From Rhodanobacter sp. DHB23 (GTDB taxonomy: Bacteria > Pseudomonadota > Gammaproteobacteria > Xanthomonadales > Rhodanobacteraceae): DNA of 64,000 nt. The DNA lies in the NCBI RefSeq assembly GCF_014842975.1, contig NZ_JACYXK010000026.1, positions 248,001 through 312,000 on the forward strand. Reading direction: 5' to 3'. Below, one piece after another: positions 26,959-35,990 of the stretch (position 1 is the stretch's first letter; each line of letters begins with the position of its first letter). A program made the position numbers and the translations under genes. The notes under the pieces were generated by a model. The model worked only from the letters and a program-made list of their open reading frames with translations. It was not told the DNA's origin and did not search any database.

Positions 26959-28255
26959 GCGTCGTCACCCGCTCCGGAACCGGCTTGGTCTTTTCCCAGC
27001 CGAGGTGTGTGTACAGCCACAGGAACACGAAGAAGCCGAAGTAGGTCAGCGTCATGATGCGGCCGAAGACGTTGTCCCACAGCGTGATGTCGATGCCGGC
27101 ACCGAACAGCTTCGGGAAGTATTCGTCGGTGAGGTCCATGCCGATCGCCATCAGGCACAGGAACGCGACCACGAAGATCGTGAGCGCCACCTTGTAGCCG
27201 GTACCGCGGTAGCGGATCGACTTGACCGGACCCGCGTCGATCCACGGCAGCGCGAACAGCAGCGCGATCGAGCCGAACATGCCGATCACGCCCCACACCG
27301 CGGTGCCGAACGCCGAGGGGATCATGCGCACGATGGCGTAGAAGGCGGTGAAGTACCACACCGGCTTGATCTGCGCGGGGGTGACCAGGTTGTTGGCCGC
27401 GATCGAGTTGTCGTGCTCCAGGAACCAGCCGCCGAAGGTCGGCGCGAAGAAGATGATGAAGGCGGCGATCAGCAGGAAGAAGCCCACGCCGACCAGGTCC
27501 TTCACCGTGTAGTACGGGTGGAACGGGATGCCGTCGGCCGGCTTCAGCGCGTCCCAGCGGTTGCCCTTGGGGCCGTGCTTGACGTCCACGCCGTCCGGGT
27601 TGTTGGAACCCACCTCGTGCAGCGCGGCCAGGTGCAGCACCACCAGCAGCAGCAGCACGATCGGCAGCGCGATCACGTGCAGCGCGAAGAAGCGGTTGAG
27701 CGTGGCGTCGGCGGGCAGGAAGTCGCCCATGATCCACTCCTGCAGGGCAGGACCGATCTTCGGGATGGTGCCGAACAGCGACACGATCACCTTGGCGCCC
27801 CAGAACGACATGTTGCCCCACGGCAGCACGTAGCCCATGAAGGCCTCGGCCATCAGCACCAGGAAGATCAGCATGCCGAGCAGCCACACCAGCTCGCGCG
27901 GCTTCTTGAACGAGCCGTACATGATGCCGCGGAACATGTGCAGGAACACCACCACGAAGAACAGCGAGGCGCCGGTGGTGTGCATGTAGCGGATCAGCCA
28001 GCCCCACTCCACGTCGCGCATGATGTACTGCACCGAGTCGAACGCGCCGGCCGCGCTCGGGTCGTAGTTCATCGTGAGGAAGATGCCGGTGACGATCTGG
28101 TTGACCAGCACCAGCAAGGCGAGCGAACCGAAGTAGTACCAGAGGTTGAAGTTCTTCGGCGCGTAGTACTCGGTCATGTGCTTGCGGTACACGGGCATCA
28201 GGCCCGGCGCACGCTCGTTGACCCAGTCGCCGATGCTTGCGAATACGTTGGCCAT
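26951..28255 (-). CDS. petB: Cytochrome b of the bc1 complex
   Basis: A 434-residue membrane protein carrying the two b haems and both quinone sites. Haem-ligand His pairs appear in RYMHTTGASLFFVVVFLHMF and in the ALHVIALPIVLLLLVVLHLA segment, each pair separated by the usual 13-14 residues. The Qo motif PEWY is read here as PVWY (IKPVWYFTAFYAIV), a known variant change at the second position. LPWGNMSFWGA is also family-typical. The start is at 28255, overlapping the petA stop. Confidence 0.97.
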   Translation of the reverse strand: MANVFASIGDWVNERAPGLMPVYRKHMTEYYAPKNFNLWYYFGSLALLVLVNQIVTGIFLTMNYDPSAAGAFDSVQYIMRDVEWGWLIRYMHTTGASLFFVVVFLHMFRGIMYGSFKKPRELVWLLGMLIFLVLMAEAFMGYVLPWGNMSFWGAKVIVSLFGTIPKIGPALQEWIMGDFLPADATLNRFFALHVIALPIVLLLLVVLHLAALHEVGSNNPDGVDVKHGPKGNRWDALKPADGIPFHPYYTVKDLVGVGFFLLIAAFIIFFAPTFGGWFLEHDNSIAANNLVTPAQIKPVWYFTAFYAIVRMIPSAFGTAVWGVIGMFGSIALLFALPWIDAGPVKSIRYRGTGYKVALTIFVVAFLCLMAIGMDLTDEYFPKLFGAGIDITLWDNVFGRIMTLTYFGFFVFLWLYTHLGWEKTKPVPERVTTHD

Positions 28256-28860
28256 CACGCGCCCTCCTTCGGGTCCACGCCGATCTGCACGGTCGTGTCG
28301 TCGACGAAGTGGTACGGCGGAATCTGCATGTTCTTCGGCGCGGGCACGCCCTGGTAGACGCGGCCGGCCAGGTCGTAGCGCGAGTGGTGGCAGGGGCAGT
28401 AGTAGCCGCCCTGCCAGTCCGGGTCGAACGGCTCGGGCTTGATCTCGCCCACGTAGTTCGGCACGCAGCCAAGGTGGGTGCAGATGCCGACCATCACCAG
28501 CCATTCGGGCTTGATCGAGCGCGTGCCGTTCTGCGCGTACTTCGGCTGCTGGTCGGCGGAGGAACCGTCGGACTTGGGATCGACGAGGCGCGGATCCTGC
28601 TTCGGCAGCGTCGCCAGCTGGTCCGGCGTGCGGTTGACGATGAACACCGGCAGGCTGCGCCAGGCGACGATCAACTGCTGGCCGGATTCGATCTTCTTCA
28701 GGGATTGGGTGACCGGAGCCCCTGCGGCCTTGGCTCGCGCGCTGGGTTCCCACGACTTGATGAAGGGCACGGCTGCCGACACGATCCCCACGCCACCGAC
28801 CACCGCGGTGGCTGACGTGAGAAACCGGCGGCGGCCATGATCGACGACTTCGTTCGCCAT
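28255..28860 (-). CDS. petA: Rieske iron-sulfur subunit of the bc1 complex
   Basis: A 201-residue [2Fe-2S] protein. It begins with a twin-arginine signal/anchor (HGRRRFLTSATAVVGGVG, about 8-25), which exports the folded protein while keeping it membrane-bound. The cluster motifs are CTHLGC and CPCHHSRYDLAG with two Cys and two His ligands, followed by the Pro loop near GVPAPKN. The ATG at 28860 has GGAGAG nearby upstream and is preferred to an in-frame TTG at 28887. First gene of petABC, which continues into sspAB. Confidence 0.97.
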   Translation of the reverse strand: MANEVVDHGRRRFLTSATAVVGGVGIVSAAVPFIKSWEPSARAKAAGAPVTQSLKKIESGQQLIVAWRSLPVFIVNRTPDQLATLPKQDPRLVDPKSDGSSADQQPKYAQNGTRSIKPEWLVMVGICTHLGCVPNYVGEIKPEPFDPDWQGGYYCPCHHSRYDLAGRVYQGVPAPKNMQIPPYHFVDDTTVQIGVDPKEGA

Positions 28861-29048
28861 CAGGCTCTCCGGTACTTGCTGCGTCAAGAAGGGCTCGCGC
28901 CCAGCAATCAGATTGGAACCCCTGTGAATCGCGTTAGTCTAGCGTCAGCCCCTACACCGTACAATAAAAGGGCTGCGGCTATTCGACGCTCCTGCCGTCG
29001 CAAGCCTAACCTACCGCCAGCCCGCCCGTCACGGACCCGTAGCACGAC

Positions 29049-30263
29049 ATGAAACATGCCGCCGGCACGCTCGCCTTCCTCGCCCGCTGTGTCGTCGTCG
29101 GCCTCGCCGCGGCCTTCGTGATCGGCCTGTTCTGGCCGAGCAGCGGCCAGCGCCTGCGCACGCGATTGCATCTTCCCGGCGCCACCGCGGCCAACGCGCA
29201 GGCCGCCGCCCCCGCGCCGGCCTCGTATGCCGATGCCGTCGCCGCCGCGGCGCCATCGGTGGTGAACATCTACGTCAACAAGATCGTCAACGCGCCGGCG
29301 ATCAAGATGTACGACAACCCCGTCCTGCAGCAGATGCTCGGCGGCACGCTCACCACCTACGCACGCCGCGAGCAGACCCTGGGCTCGGGCGTGATCGTCA
29401 GCGCGCAGGGCTACGTGCTCACCAACTACCACGTGATCTCGCATGCCACCGACATCCAGGTGCTGCTGTACGACGGCCGGGTGGCGCAGGCCCACGTGGT
29501 CGGCTCGGACGAGGAGACCGACCTCGCGGTGCTCAAGATCGACGCCGGCAACCTGCCGGTGATCCAGCTCGCCGAACAGAAGCCGCGCCCCGGCGACGTG
29601 GTGCTGGCGATCGGCAACCCGCTGGGCCTCAACCAGACCGTGTCGATGGGCATCGTCAGCGCGGTGGGCCGCCAGTTGAACGTCTCCAGCGCCGAGGACT
29701 TCAGCGCGATGGGCCGCCAGTTGAACGCCTCCAGCGCCGAGGACTTCATCCAGACCGACGCGGCGATCAACCCCGGCAATTCCGGCGGCGCGCTGGTCAA
29801 CGTCGAAGGCCAGCTGGTGGGCATCAACACCCTGCTGATCAACCGGAACACCAGTACCAAGAACATCGGCTTCGCCATCCCGGCGGACACCGCCAAGAAC
29901 GTGCTGGACCAGATCGTCGCCACCGGCCACGTGGTGCGCGGCTGGCTGGGCGCGGACTACAGCTTCGTGCCGGTGGCCGCCAACGGCGGCTTGCCCGCTG
30001 CGGCGCGCGGCGCTTCGGTGACCGACGTCTACCCGGGAAGCCCCGCCGCGCTGGCCGGCATCCAGCCGCACGACATCCTGCTGCGCATCGGCGACGACGA
30101 CATCCGCGACCCGGCCGACCTGCGCCGGCGCGAATCCGCGATCAAGCCCGGCACCAGCGTGGAGATCTCGGGCCTGCGCAACGGCAGTCCGTTCCACGTC
30201 ACGGCCAAGCTGACCGAGCGCCCGCCGATGAGCGTGGACACCTCCACCGCCAGCGACGAGTAG
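29049..30263 (+). CDS. DegS/HtrA-like periplasmic serine protease
   Basis: A 404-residue membrane-anchored protease: N-terminal helix (about 10-30), trypsin-like domain (60-285), and one PDZ domain (about 295-390). The catalytic triad is visible as His128 (LTNYHVI), Asp158 (EETDLAVL) and Ser245 (NPGNSGGAL). One PDZ and an N-terminal anchor match DegS, which starts the sigma-E envelope-stress cascade, rather than DegP with two PDZ domains. An unusual 45-base tandem duplication at 29667-29747 repeats GRQLN(V/A)SSAEDF just before the active-site serine. Divergent from petA. In E. coli degS lies next to degQ; that context is absent here, so the role is inferred from architecture. Confidence 0.9.
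   Translation: MKHAAGTLAFLARCVVVGLAAAFVIGLFWPSSGQRLRTRLHLPGATAANAQAAAPAPASYADAVAAAAPSVVNIYVNKIVNAPAIKMYDNPVLQQMLGGTLTTYARREQTLGSGVIVSAQGYVLTNYHVISHATDIQVLLYDGRVAQAHVVGSDEETDLAVLKIDAGNLPVIQLAEQKPRPGDVVLAIGNPLGLNQTVSMGIVSAVGRQLNVSSAEDFSAMGRQLNASSAEDFIQTDAAINPGNSGGALVNVEGQLVGINTLLINRNTSTKNIGFAIPADTAKNVLDQIVATGHVVRGWLGADYSFVPVAANGGLPAAARGASVTDVYPGSPAALAGIQPHDILLRIGDDDIRDPADLRRRESAIKPGTSVEISGLRNGSPFHVTAKLTERPPMSVDTSTASDE
29667..29747 (+). repeat. In-frame 45-base tandem duplication inside the protease gene
   Basis: Codons for GRQLNVSSAEDFSAM (29667-29711) are followed by GRQLNASSAEDF (29712-29747). The two copies differ by one base in the shared part, which suggests a recent event. The segment lies between the S1 region and the catalytic GNSGG. 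Confidence 0.9.
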
Positions 30264-30316
30264 TAGCGGCTTCAGCCGCGATCGCGTGGCGCGAGCCGCG
30301 GTTGAAGCCGCTCCTG
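30264..30316. repeat. REP-like palindrome, family B
   Basis: AGCGGCTTCAGCCGCGATCGCG and the opposing CGCGGTTGAAGCCGCTCC form an imperfect stem, starting directly after the protease stop codon and ending 20 bases before the stop of the convergent transglycosylase gene. Related to 25029-25066. Confidence 0.85.
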
Positions 30317-30335
30317 CGCCACCCCGGACCAGCCA

Positions 30336-31433
30336 TCACCCCCGCTGGGCCACTGCCAGCGGCGGATGCAGTGCCACCGCGTAACGCTTGCGCAAGGTGT
30401 CCACGCGCTCCACGTAGACCTGGGTCTCCGCATACGGCGGCACGCCGTTGTACTTCTGCACCGCGCCAGGCCCGGCGTTGTAGGCCGCGGCGGCCAGGTG
30501 CTCGTCGCCATTGAAGTCGCGCAGCAGCAGGGCGAGGTAGCGCGCGCCGCCGCGGATGTTCTGGCCGCTGTCGAACGCATCGAGCACGCCCATGTCGCCG
30601 GCGGTGCCCGGCATCAACTGCATCAGTCCCTGCGCGCCCTTGAGCGACATCGCACGCGGATTGAACGCGCTCTCGGCATGGATGATCGCGCGGATGAAGG
30701 CCTCGTCCACCCCGTATTCCACGCTGGCCGCGCGGATCGCATCGGCGTAGTCGGTGAGGTCGAGCGGCACGCTGCCCCAGTGGATGTTCGAGTGCAGGTT
30801 GCAGGCGAAGCAGGTGGCGATGTAGGTGAACAGCATCTTCGCCGTCTGCGCGGCGCGGCCGGCCGGCGGGATGTTGGTGTATTCCACGCTGCCGTCGGCG
30901 CGTGCGATGCGATACACCGCGCCACGCAGCACGCGGTCGCCCGGCGCGGTGGCGGCCGGCACGCCGGGCAAGACGGCGACCCCGTCGCTCGCCTGGCGAT
31001 AGGTCCAGTGTCCGCGCAGGTCCACCGGCACCGCCGAGGCCAGCGGCAACGCATCGTCCGCCGGGGCGTTCGCGGTGGTGAACACGCCGCCCTTGACCGT
31101 CGCCAGCAAGGCGGCGGCGACCTCGGCCTGCGAGCGGCTGCCCACCACCACGCCCCGCACGTCCTTCAGCGAAACCGGGGCTTGCCGCCGCGCCGGCGCG
31201 GCGTAATCGCCCAGCTTGTGGCAATCCCGGTAGCCCGCCGTGCTGCCCGTGAACACGGCCTCGCCGCTGGCGCCGGTGCAGCGATACAGGGTGCCGGCCC
31301 GTGCCTGCGGCCACCACAACGCGGCGGCCAGCAACGCGCAGCCGAACGCGATCCGGGCAAGGACCGAATGGGTGGACGGGGAACCCGCGCCGGAGCGACC
31401 GGCATTCCCCCTGTGGCGCGCGGCGTCGAACAT
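30336..31433 (-). CDS. Lytic transglycosylase with N-terminal DUF4124-like domain
   Basis: A 365-residue exported protein. Start MFDAARHRG at 31433, a membrane/signal segment (SVLARIAFGCALLAAALWWP), then a DUF4124-like stretch (LYRCTGASGEAVFTGSTAGY; later VYRIARADGSVEYTNIPP), then an SLT domain from about residue 215. The catalytic Glu is in IIHAESAFNPRAMS, followed by GAQGLMQLMPGTA and AAYNAGPGAV. It should cleave peptidoglycan to 1,6-anhydro products in the periplasm. It is divergent from miaB with 194 bases between. Confidence 0.92.
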   Translation of the reverse strand: MFDAARHRGNAGRSGAGSPSTHSVLARIAFGCALLAAALWWPQARAGTLYRCTGASGEAVFTGSTAGYRDCHKLGDYAAPARRQAPVSLKDVRGVVVGSRSQAEVAAALLATVKGGVFTTANAPADDALPLASAVPVDLRGHWTYRQASDGVAVLPGVPAATAPGDRVLRGAVYRIARADGSVEYTNIPPAGRAAQTAKMLFTYIATCFACNLHSNIHWGSVPLDLTDYADAIRAASVEYGVDEAFIRAIIHAESAFNPRAMSLKGAQGLMQLMPGTAGDMGVLDAFDSGQNIRGGARYLALLLRDFNGDEHLAAAAYNAGPGAVQKYNGVPPYAETQVYVERVDTLRKRYAVALHPPLAVAQRG

Positions 31434-31627
31434 GGCGGCAGTGTGCCGCCGCGCGCCCCCGGCGCCAAGGGCGGCCGCATCGTTCCGTGCGCCACGCCCG
31501 CGCACGGGATCGTCCCAAGTCCCTGATCCGGCAAGCCCGCTCGATGGCGGACACCGGCTGGCCGGCGTAAAATGCGCGGTTCGGCGCAGCCCGCGCCGCG
31601 CCTCGCGCAACCACGGTAACCAGCACC

Positions 31628-32971
31628 ATGAGCGGCAAGCTTTTCATCAAGACCCACGGCTGCCAGATGAACGAGTACGACTCGGCCAAGATGGCCGACG
31701 TGCTCAAGGCCTCGCACGGCCTGGAGTTGACCCAGGACGAGTCCGAGGCGGACGTGATCCTGGTCAACACCTGCTCGATCCGCGAGAAGGCGCAGGAGAA
31801 GGTGTTCAGCCAGCTCGGCCGCTGGAAGGAGCACAAGCAGGGCGGCAAGCCGGTGTTGATCGGCGTGGGCGGCTGCGTGGCGTCGCAGGAGGGCGAGGCA
31901 ATCATCAAGCGCGCACCGTTCGTGGACCTGGTGTTCGGCCCGCAGACCCTGCACCGCCTGCCCGCGCTGATCGAATCGCGCCGCGAAAGCGGCAAGCCGC
32001 AGGTGGACATCTCCTTCCCCGAGATCGAGAAGTTCGACAAGCTGCCCGAGCCGCGCGCCGAAGGCCCCACTGCCTTCGTCTCGATCATGGAAGGCTGCTC
32101 GAAATACTGCAGCTACTGCGTGGTGCCCTACACCCGCGGCACCGAGATCAGCCGCCCGTTCGACGACGTGCTGGTGGAAGTGGCGCAGCTCGCGGAACAA
32201 GGCGTGCGCGAGGTGAACCTGCTGGGCCAGAACGTCAACGCCTACCGCGGCCCTATGCACGACGGCGGCATCGCCGACCTCGCCGTGCTGATCCATGCCA
32301 TCGCGCAGATCGACGGCATCGGCCGTATCCGCTTCACCACCTCGCATCCGCTGGAGTTCTCCGACTCGCTGATCGAGGCCTACGCCAGCGTGCCCAAGCT
32401 CGCCAACTTCCTGCACCTGCCGGTGCAGGCCGGCTCGGACCGCATCCTCAGCGCGATGAAGCGCGGCTACACCGCGCTGGAGTTCAAGCAGAAGATCCGC
32501 AAGCTGCGCGCGGTGCGACCGGACATCTGCGTGTCGTCCGACTTCATCGTGGGCTTCCCCGGCGAGACCGACGAGGATTTCGACAAGACCATGAAGCTGA
32601 TCGAGGACGTCGGCTTCGACCAGAGCTTCAGCTTCATCTTCTCCGCGCGCCCCGGCACGCCGGCGGCCAGCCTCGCCGACGACACCCCGATGGCGGTGAA
32701 GCATCAGCGGCTGGAGCGCCTGCAGGCGACGATCAACGCCAACGCGAAACGGATCAACGAGGCGATGGTCGGCACCGTGCAGCGCGTGCTGGTGGAAAAG
32801 CCCAGCGCCAAGAACCCGCAGGAACTCGCCGGCCGCACCGAGAACATGCGCTACGTGAACTTCCCCGGCGACGCGCGCATGATCGGCCGCTTCGTGGACG
32901 TGCTGGTCACCGAGGCCATGGCCAACTCGCTGCGCGGCCGCGTGCACGCGCTGGCCGAGGAAGCTGCCTGA
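31628..32971 (+). CDS. miaB: tRNA-2-methylthio-N6-dimethylallyladenosine synthase
   Basis: MiaB is a radical-SAM methylthiotransferase that completes ms2i6A at position 37 of tRNAs reading U-initial codons. The 447-residue protein has the UPF0004 cysteines (Cys12 in [11 protein letters not shown], Cys49 in NTCSIREKA, Cys83 in GVGGCVA), and the radical-SAM cluster cysteines 157, 161 and 164 in [17 protein letters not shown], identical in position to E. coli. A C-terminal TRAM domain follows ([20 protein letters not shown]). It heads the conserved miaB-ybeZ-ybeY-corC series. Confidence 0.98.
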   Translation: MSGKLFIKTHGCQMNEYDSAKMADVLKASHGLELTQDESEADVILVNTCSIREKAQEKVFSQLGRWKEHKQGGKPVLIGVGGCVASQEGEAIIKRAPFVDLVFGPQTLHRLPALIESRRESGKPQVDISFPEIEKFDKLPEPRAEGPTAFVSIMEGCSKYCSYCVVPYTRGTEISRPFDDVLVEVAQLAEQGVREVNLLGQNVNAYRGPMHDGGIADLAVLIHAIAQIDGIGRIRFTTSHPLEFSDSLIEAYASVPKLANFLHLPVQAGSDRILSAMKRGYTALEFKQKIRKLRAVRPDICVSSDFIVGFPGETDEDFDKTMKLIEDVGFDQSFSFIFSARPGTPAASLADDTPMAVKHQRLERLQATINANAKRINEAMVGTVQRVLVEKPSAKNPQELAGRTENMRYVNFPGDARMIGRFVDVLVTEAMANSLRGRVHALAEEAA

Positions 32972-32973
32972 TC

Positions 32974-33074
32974 TCACCCCCTCCCCTGCCTGCTGGGGAG
33001 GGTTGGGGTGGGGTCGCTTTTTCCAGCACCAGACACCCCCTCCCAACCTCCCCCTGCAAGCAGGGGGAGGAGTC
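32974..33074. repeat. C/G-rich inverted repeat between miaB and ybeZ
   Basis: CCCCCTCCCCTGCCTGCTGG-type and CCCCCTGCAAGCAGGGGGAGG-type arms make an imperfect palindrome with two internal hairpins, filling most of the 134-base miaB-ybeZ gap. It is probably a dispersed intergenic repeat of this lineage and resembles the element at 49452-49620. Confidence 0.65.
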
Positions 33075-33105
33075 AAAAGAAGCCAACACGCATGACGCCA
33101 GCCCC

Positions 33106-34128
33106 ATGACCAACGGCCTCCACGAACGCGACTTCGCCCTCGATCCGGAAGACAACGCCCGGCTCGCCAGCCTGTGCGGGCCGTTCGACGAGCACCTGCG
33201 CCAGATCGAGCTGCGCCTGGGTGTGGAGATCGACCATCGCGGCAACCTGTTCAAGGCGATCGGCGAGGAAGCCGCCGCGCGCAGCGCCGAGAAGGTGCTG
33301 CGCGCACTCTATGCCGTCACCGAAAACGAGACCTTGAACGGTGCGAAGATCAACCTGCACCTGGCCGAATCCGGCGTGGATGCGCTCAACGGCGACGCGG
33401 GCGAAGGCGCGCAGGAAGTTGCCATCAAGGTGAAGCGCGGCGTGATCAAGGGCCGCGGCGCGAACCAGGCGCGCTACCTGCACGCCATCGCGCGCCACGA
33501 CATCAACTTCGGCGTAGGCCCGGCCGGCACCGGCAAGACCTACCTCGCCGTCGCCAGCGCGGTGGAGGCGCTGGAAGCGAACCGCGTGCAGCGCCTGCTG
33601 CTGGTGCGCCCCGCCGTCGAGGCCGGCGAGAAGCTGGGCTTCCTGCCCGGCGACCTCAGCCAGAAGGTCGATCCCTACCTGCGCCCGCTGTACGACGCGC
33701 TGTACGAGATGCTCGGCTTCGAGAAGGTCGCCAAGCTGATCGAGCGCAACGTGATCGAGATCGCCCCGCTGGCATACATGCGCGGTCGCACGCTCAACGA
33801 CTCCTACGTGATCCTCGACGAGGCGCAGAACACCACCGTCGAGCAGATGAAGATGTTCCTCACCCGCATCGGCTTCGGCTCGGTGGCGGTGATCACCGGC
33901 GACGTCAGCCAGGTCGACCTGCCGCGCAACGTGCGCTCCGGCCTGCGCCATGCAGTGGAAGTGCTGCGCGGCGTCGACGGCATCAGCTTCACCTTCTTCA
34001 CCTCGCGCGACGTGGTGCGCCACCCGCTGGTGGCGAAGATCGTGCGCGCCTACGAGGCCTTCGAGGATGAGGCCGAGATTCGGGATACGGGATACGGGAT
34101 TCGGGAAAAGCCGAAACCGGCACCTTGA
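33106..34128 (+). CDS. ybeZ: PhoH-like ATPase YbeZ
   Basis: A 340-residue PhoH family protein with Walker A GPAGTGKT (138-145), Walker B in SYVILDEAQN (about 236-245), and the VRPAVEAGEKLGFLPGDLSQ and ITGDVSQVDLP motifs. YbeZ partners YbeY, the ribosome-associated RNase encoded 28 bases downstream, and likely gives it helicase/ATPase activity. The last 13 or so residues (RDTGYGIREKPKPAP) are encoded by a GGGATACGGGATTCGGG repeat and are unlikely to be part of the fold. ATG 33106 is the first start that gives the family N-terminus. Confidence 0.93.
   Translation: MTNGLHERDFALDPEDNARLASLCGPFDEHLRQIELRLGVEIDHRGNLFKAIGEEAAARSAEKVLRALYAVTENETLNGAKINLHLAESGVDALNGDAGEGAQEVAIKVKRGVIKGRGANQARYLHAIARHDINFGVGPAGTGKTYLAVASAVEALEANRVQRLLLVRPAVEAGEKLGFLPGDLSQKVDPYLRPLYDALYEMLGFEKVAKLIERNVIEIAPLAYMRGRTLNDSYVILDEAQNTTVEQMKMFLTRIGFGSVAVITGDVSQVDLPRNVRSGLRHAVEVLRGVDGISFTFFTSRDVVRHPLVAKIVRAYEAFEDEAEIRDTGYGIREKPKPAP
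34076..34106. repeat. GGGATACGGGATTCGGG repeat in the 3' end of ybeZ
   Basis: Three and a half tandem units of CGGGAT(A/T)C on the + strand. The unit recurs in the opposite orientation at 34171-34204, so the two could pair in the transcript. Confidence 0.75.
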
Positions 34129-34155
34129 GTTCCATCGCAGTCACGGATACCCACC

Positions 34156-34668
34156 ATGCCTCGCCCCGCCCTTCCGTATCCCGAATCCCGTATCCCGAAT
34201 CCCGCGCTCGTCCACGTGGGCTACGCGGTGCCGCGCGCCGGCCTTCCCTCGCCCGCGAGCTTCCGCCGCTGGGTGGAAGCCGCATTGCACGGCGCGAAGC
34301 GGCGCAAGGCGACCGAGCTTTCCATCCGCATCGTCGACGCCGACGAGGGCCGCGCGCTCAACCGCGACTACCGCGGCAAGGACTACGCCACCAACGTGCT
34401 CTCCTTCGAGGCCGACCTTCCGCCCGGACTGAGGCTGCCGCTGATCGGCGACATGGTGATCTGCGCCCCCGTGGTGGCGCGCGAAGCCGCCGAACAAGGC
34501 AAGCGGGAGCGTGACCACTGGGCCCACCTCACCGTGCACGGCGTGTTGCACCTGCTGGGCTACGACCATATCGAAGATGGCGAAGCCGAGGTGATGGAGG
34601 CGCTGGAAAGACGCATCCTTGCCAGGCTCGGTATCGCCGACCCTTACGCGGCCGAACGCGACGGCTAG
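34156..34668 (+). CDS. ybeY: Endoribonuclease YbeY (rRNA maturation factor)
   Basis: A zinc-dependent single-strand RNase needed for 16S rRNA 3' maturation and ribosome quality control. The metal motif [11 protein letters not shown] gives His128, His132 and His138; VLSFEADLP and LIGDMVI are also typical. The 170-residue length includes an N-terminal extension: residues 5-16 ([12 protein letters not shown]) are encoded by the inverted GATTCGGG repeat and look like repeat-derived extra sequence. A start after the repeat is not obvious, so ATG 34156 is kept. Operon with ybeZ. Confidence 0.95.
   Translation: MPRPALPYPESRIPNPALVHVGYAVPRAGLPSPASFRRWVEAALHGAKRRKATELSIRIVDADEGRALNRDYRGKDYATNVLSFEADLPPGLRLPLIGDMVICAPVVAREAAEQGKRERDHWAHLTVHGVLHLLGYDHIEDGEAEVMEALERRILARLGIADPYAAERDG
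34171..34204. repeat. CCGAATCCCGTATCCC repeat in the 5' end of ybeY
   Basis: Inverted counterpart of the units at 34076-34106, about 65 bases away, lying inside the first 17 codons of ybeY. Confidence 0.75.
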
Positions 34669-34703
34669 ACGTCTGCCCGGCGAAAATACGGAGAATGATC
34701 GGC

Positions 34704-35990
34704 ATGTTCGCGCGAACACACTTCGCTGCCGGCGTCGCACTGTTTTCCACGATGCTCGCCACCACGCCAGGCCACGCGGCGGACAGCCGCCAGCAACAGC
34801 TGGCGAACAGCAGCTGCCAGGCCTTGCACACTGCTGCAGCGGCAGTGCCTGGCGACGGGCCCATGCTGCTGCCGAGTTATCCCGCCGTGGCGCAGGACGG
34901 CGGCACGTCGCGCGCACTCGCCGGCGTGGCCTTCGTCTACGACAACGCACTCGCCGGCATCGCCCTCACCGCTTGCGGTGAACCGGGCCAGGCACGGCGC
35001 ATTGCCGATGCGCTGCTGCTGGCCGCCGCGCATGATCCCGGCTTCAAGGATGGCCGGTTGCGCAATGCCTATCGCAGCGGCGCGGTCCAGGGCGACAGGA
35101 TCGAGCTACCCGGCTATTGGCAAAGCCAGGGCGATTACTGGAGCCAGGATCCGTACCAGGTGGGCACGGCCACCGGCAATGTCGCCTGGGCCGCCTTGCT
35201 GCTGCTGACCGTCCACGACAGCACGCACGACCGTCGCTACCTGGATGCCGCCGTGGCGCAGCTGCACTGGATCCAGGCACATGCCCGCAACGACTCGGCA
35301 CCGCCTGCCTACGAAGGCGGCCTGTTCGGCTACGACAACGCCCAGCAGGCACAACACTGGAAAGCCACCGAGCACAACATCGACATCCACGCGGCGGCCA
35401 CCTGGGCGGCGCGCGAGAGCGGCGGCAATGCGCAAATCCAGAGCACGCTGACCCAACAGGCCCGACTGGCCGCCGGCTTCGTCGACGCGATGTGGGACGA
35501 CACGCAACATCGTTTCCTGGTCGGCACGCTCGGCGACGGCCGGACGCTTTCGCGCGACAAGTCCGGACTGGATGCGCAGGTGTGGCCGCTGCTCGCCTTC
35601 CAGCCGCATCCCGCGGCATGGAACCAGGTCTGGCACTGGGTCGACGCAGAGCATCGCAGCGGCGACGGCTACGGTTACCGGCGCCACCCCGATGGCATCT
35701 GGACCGAAGGCACCGCGCAGGTCGCCGCCGCCATGCAGGCCAGCGGCAGGACGGTACCCGACAGCCTGTGGCAACTGCTGGCTGCGCAACGCGCCGACGA
35801 CGGCATGCTCTACGCCACGCCGCAGGCGCGCATCGGCACCGATTTCGCGATCGGCCCCAACTCGACCCATGCCGATTTCTTCTACTACCACCTGCCGCAC
35901 CTGGGCGCGACGGCCTGGACGGCGCTCGCGGCCAAGGCGTGGAATCCCTTTACCGGACGGCCGATCGCCCGCGCGGAAAACACGCCGTGA
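34704..35990 (+). CDS. Exported alpha/alpha-barrel protein of unknown function
   Basis: A 428-residue protein with a Sec signal peptide (RTHFAAGVALFSTMLATTPG, cleavage near AHA). The mature part shows repeated helical segments with Trp, Tyr and Asp clusters (YWQSQGDYWSQDPYQVGT, GGLFGYDN, EHNIDIHAAATWAARES, YGYRRHPDGIWTEGTAQVAA), suggesting a six-hairpin (alpha/alpha)6 barrel as in many glycoside hydrolases and polysaccharide lyases. I do not recognise a specific family, and the catalytic residues cannot be named with confidence. ATG 34704 is preferred to 34695 because GGAG at 34690-34693 is 10 bases before it. It lies between ybeY and corC, which are usually adjacent. Confidence 0.75.
   Translation: MFARTHFAAGVALFSTMLATTPGHAADSRQQQLANSSCQALHTAAAAVPGDGPMLLPSYPAVAQDGGTSRALAGVAFVYDNALAGIALTACGEPGQARRIADALLLAAAHDPGFKDGRLRNAYRSGAVQGDRIELPGYWQSQGDYWSQDPYQVGTATGNVAWAALLLLTVHDSTHDRRYLDAAVAQLHWIQAHARNDSAPPAYEGGLFGYDNAQQAQHWKATEHNIDIHAAATWAARESGGNAQIQSTLTQQARLAAGFVDAMWDDTQHRFLVGTLGDGRTLSRDKSGLDAQVWPLLAFQPHPAAWNQVWHWVDAEHRSGDGYGYRRHPDGIWTEGTAQVAAAMQASGRTVPDSLWQLLAAQRADDGMLYATPQARIGTDFAIGPNSTHADFFYYHLPHLGATAWTALAAKAWNPFTGRPIARAENTP

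Noticed and set aside
26786-28357. A 523-codon plus-strand frame opposite petB and petA
   Set aside because: The His/Glu/Asp/Arg-rich translation is the mirror of conserved cytochrome b codons; no independent ribosome-binding site or motif.
32974-33074. CRISPR-like or terminator function for the GC-rich palindrome
   Set aside because: There is a single unit without regular spacers, and no T run follows the stems.
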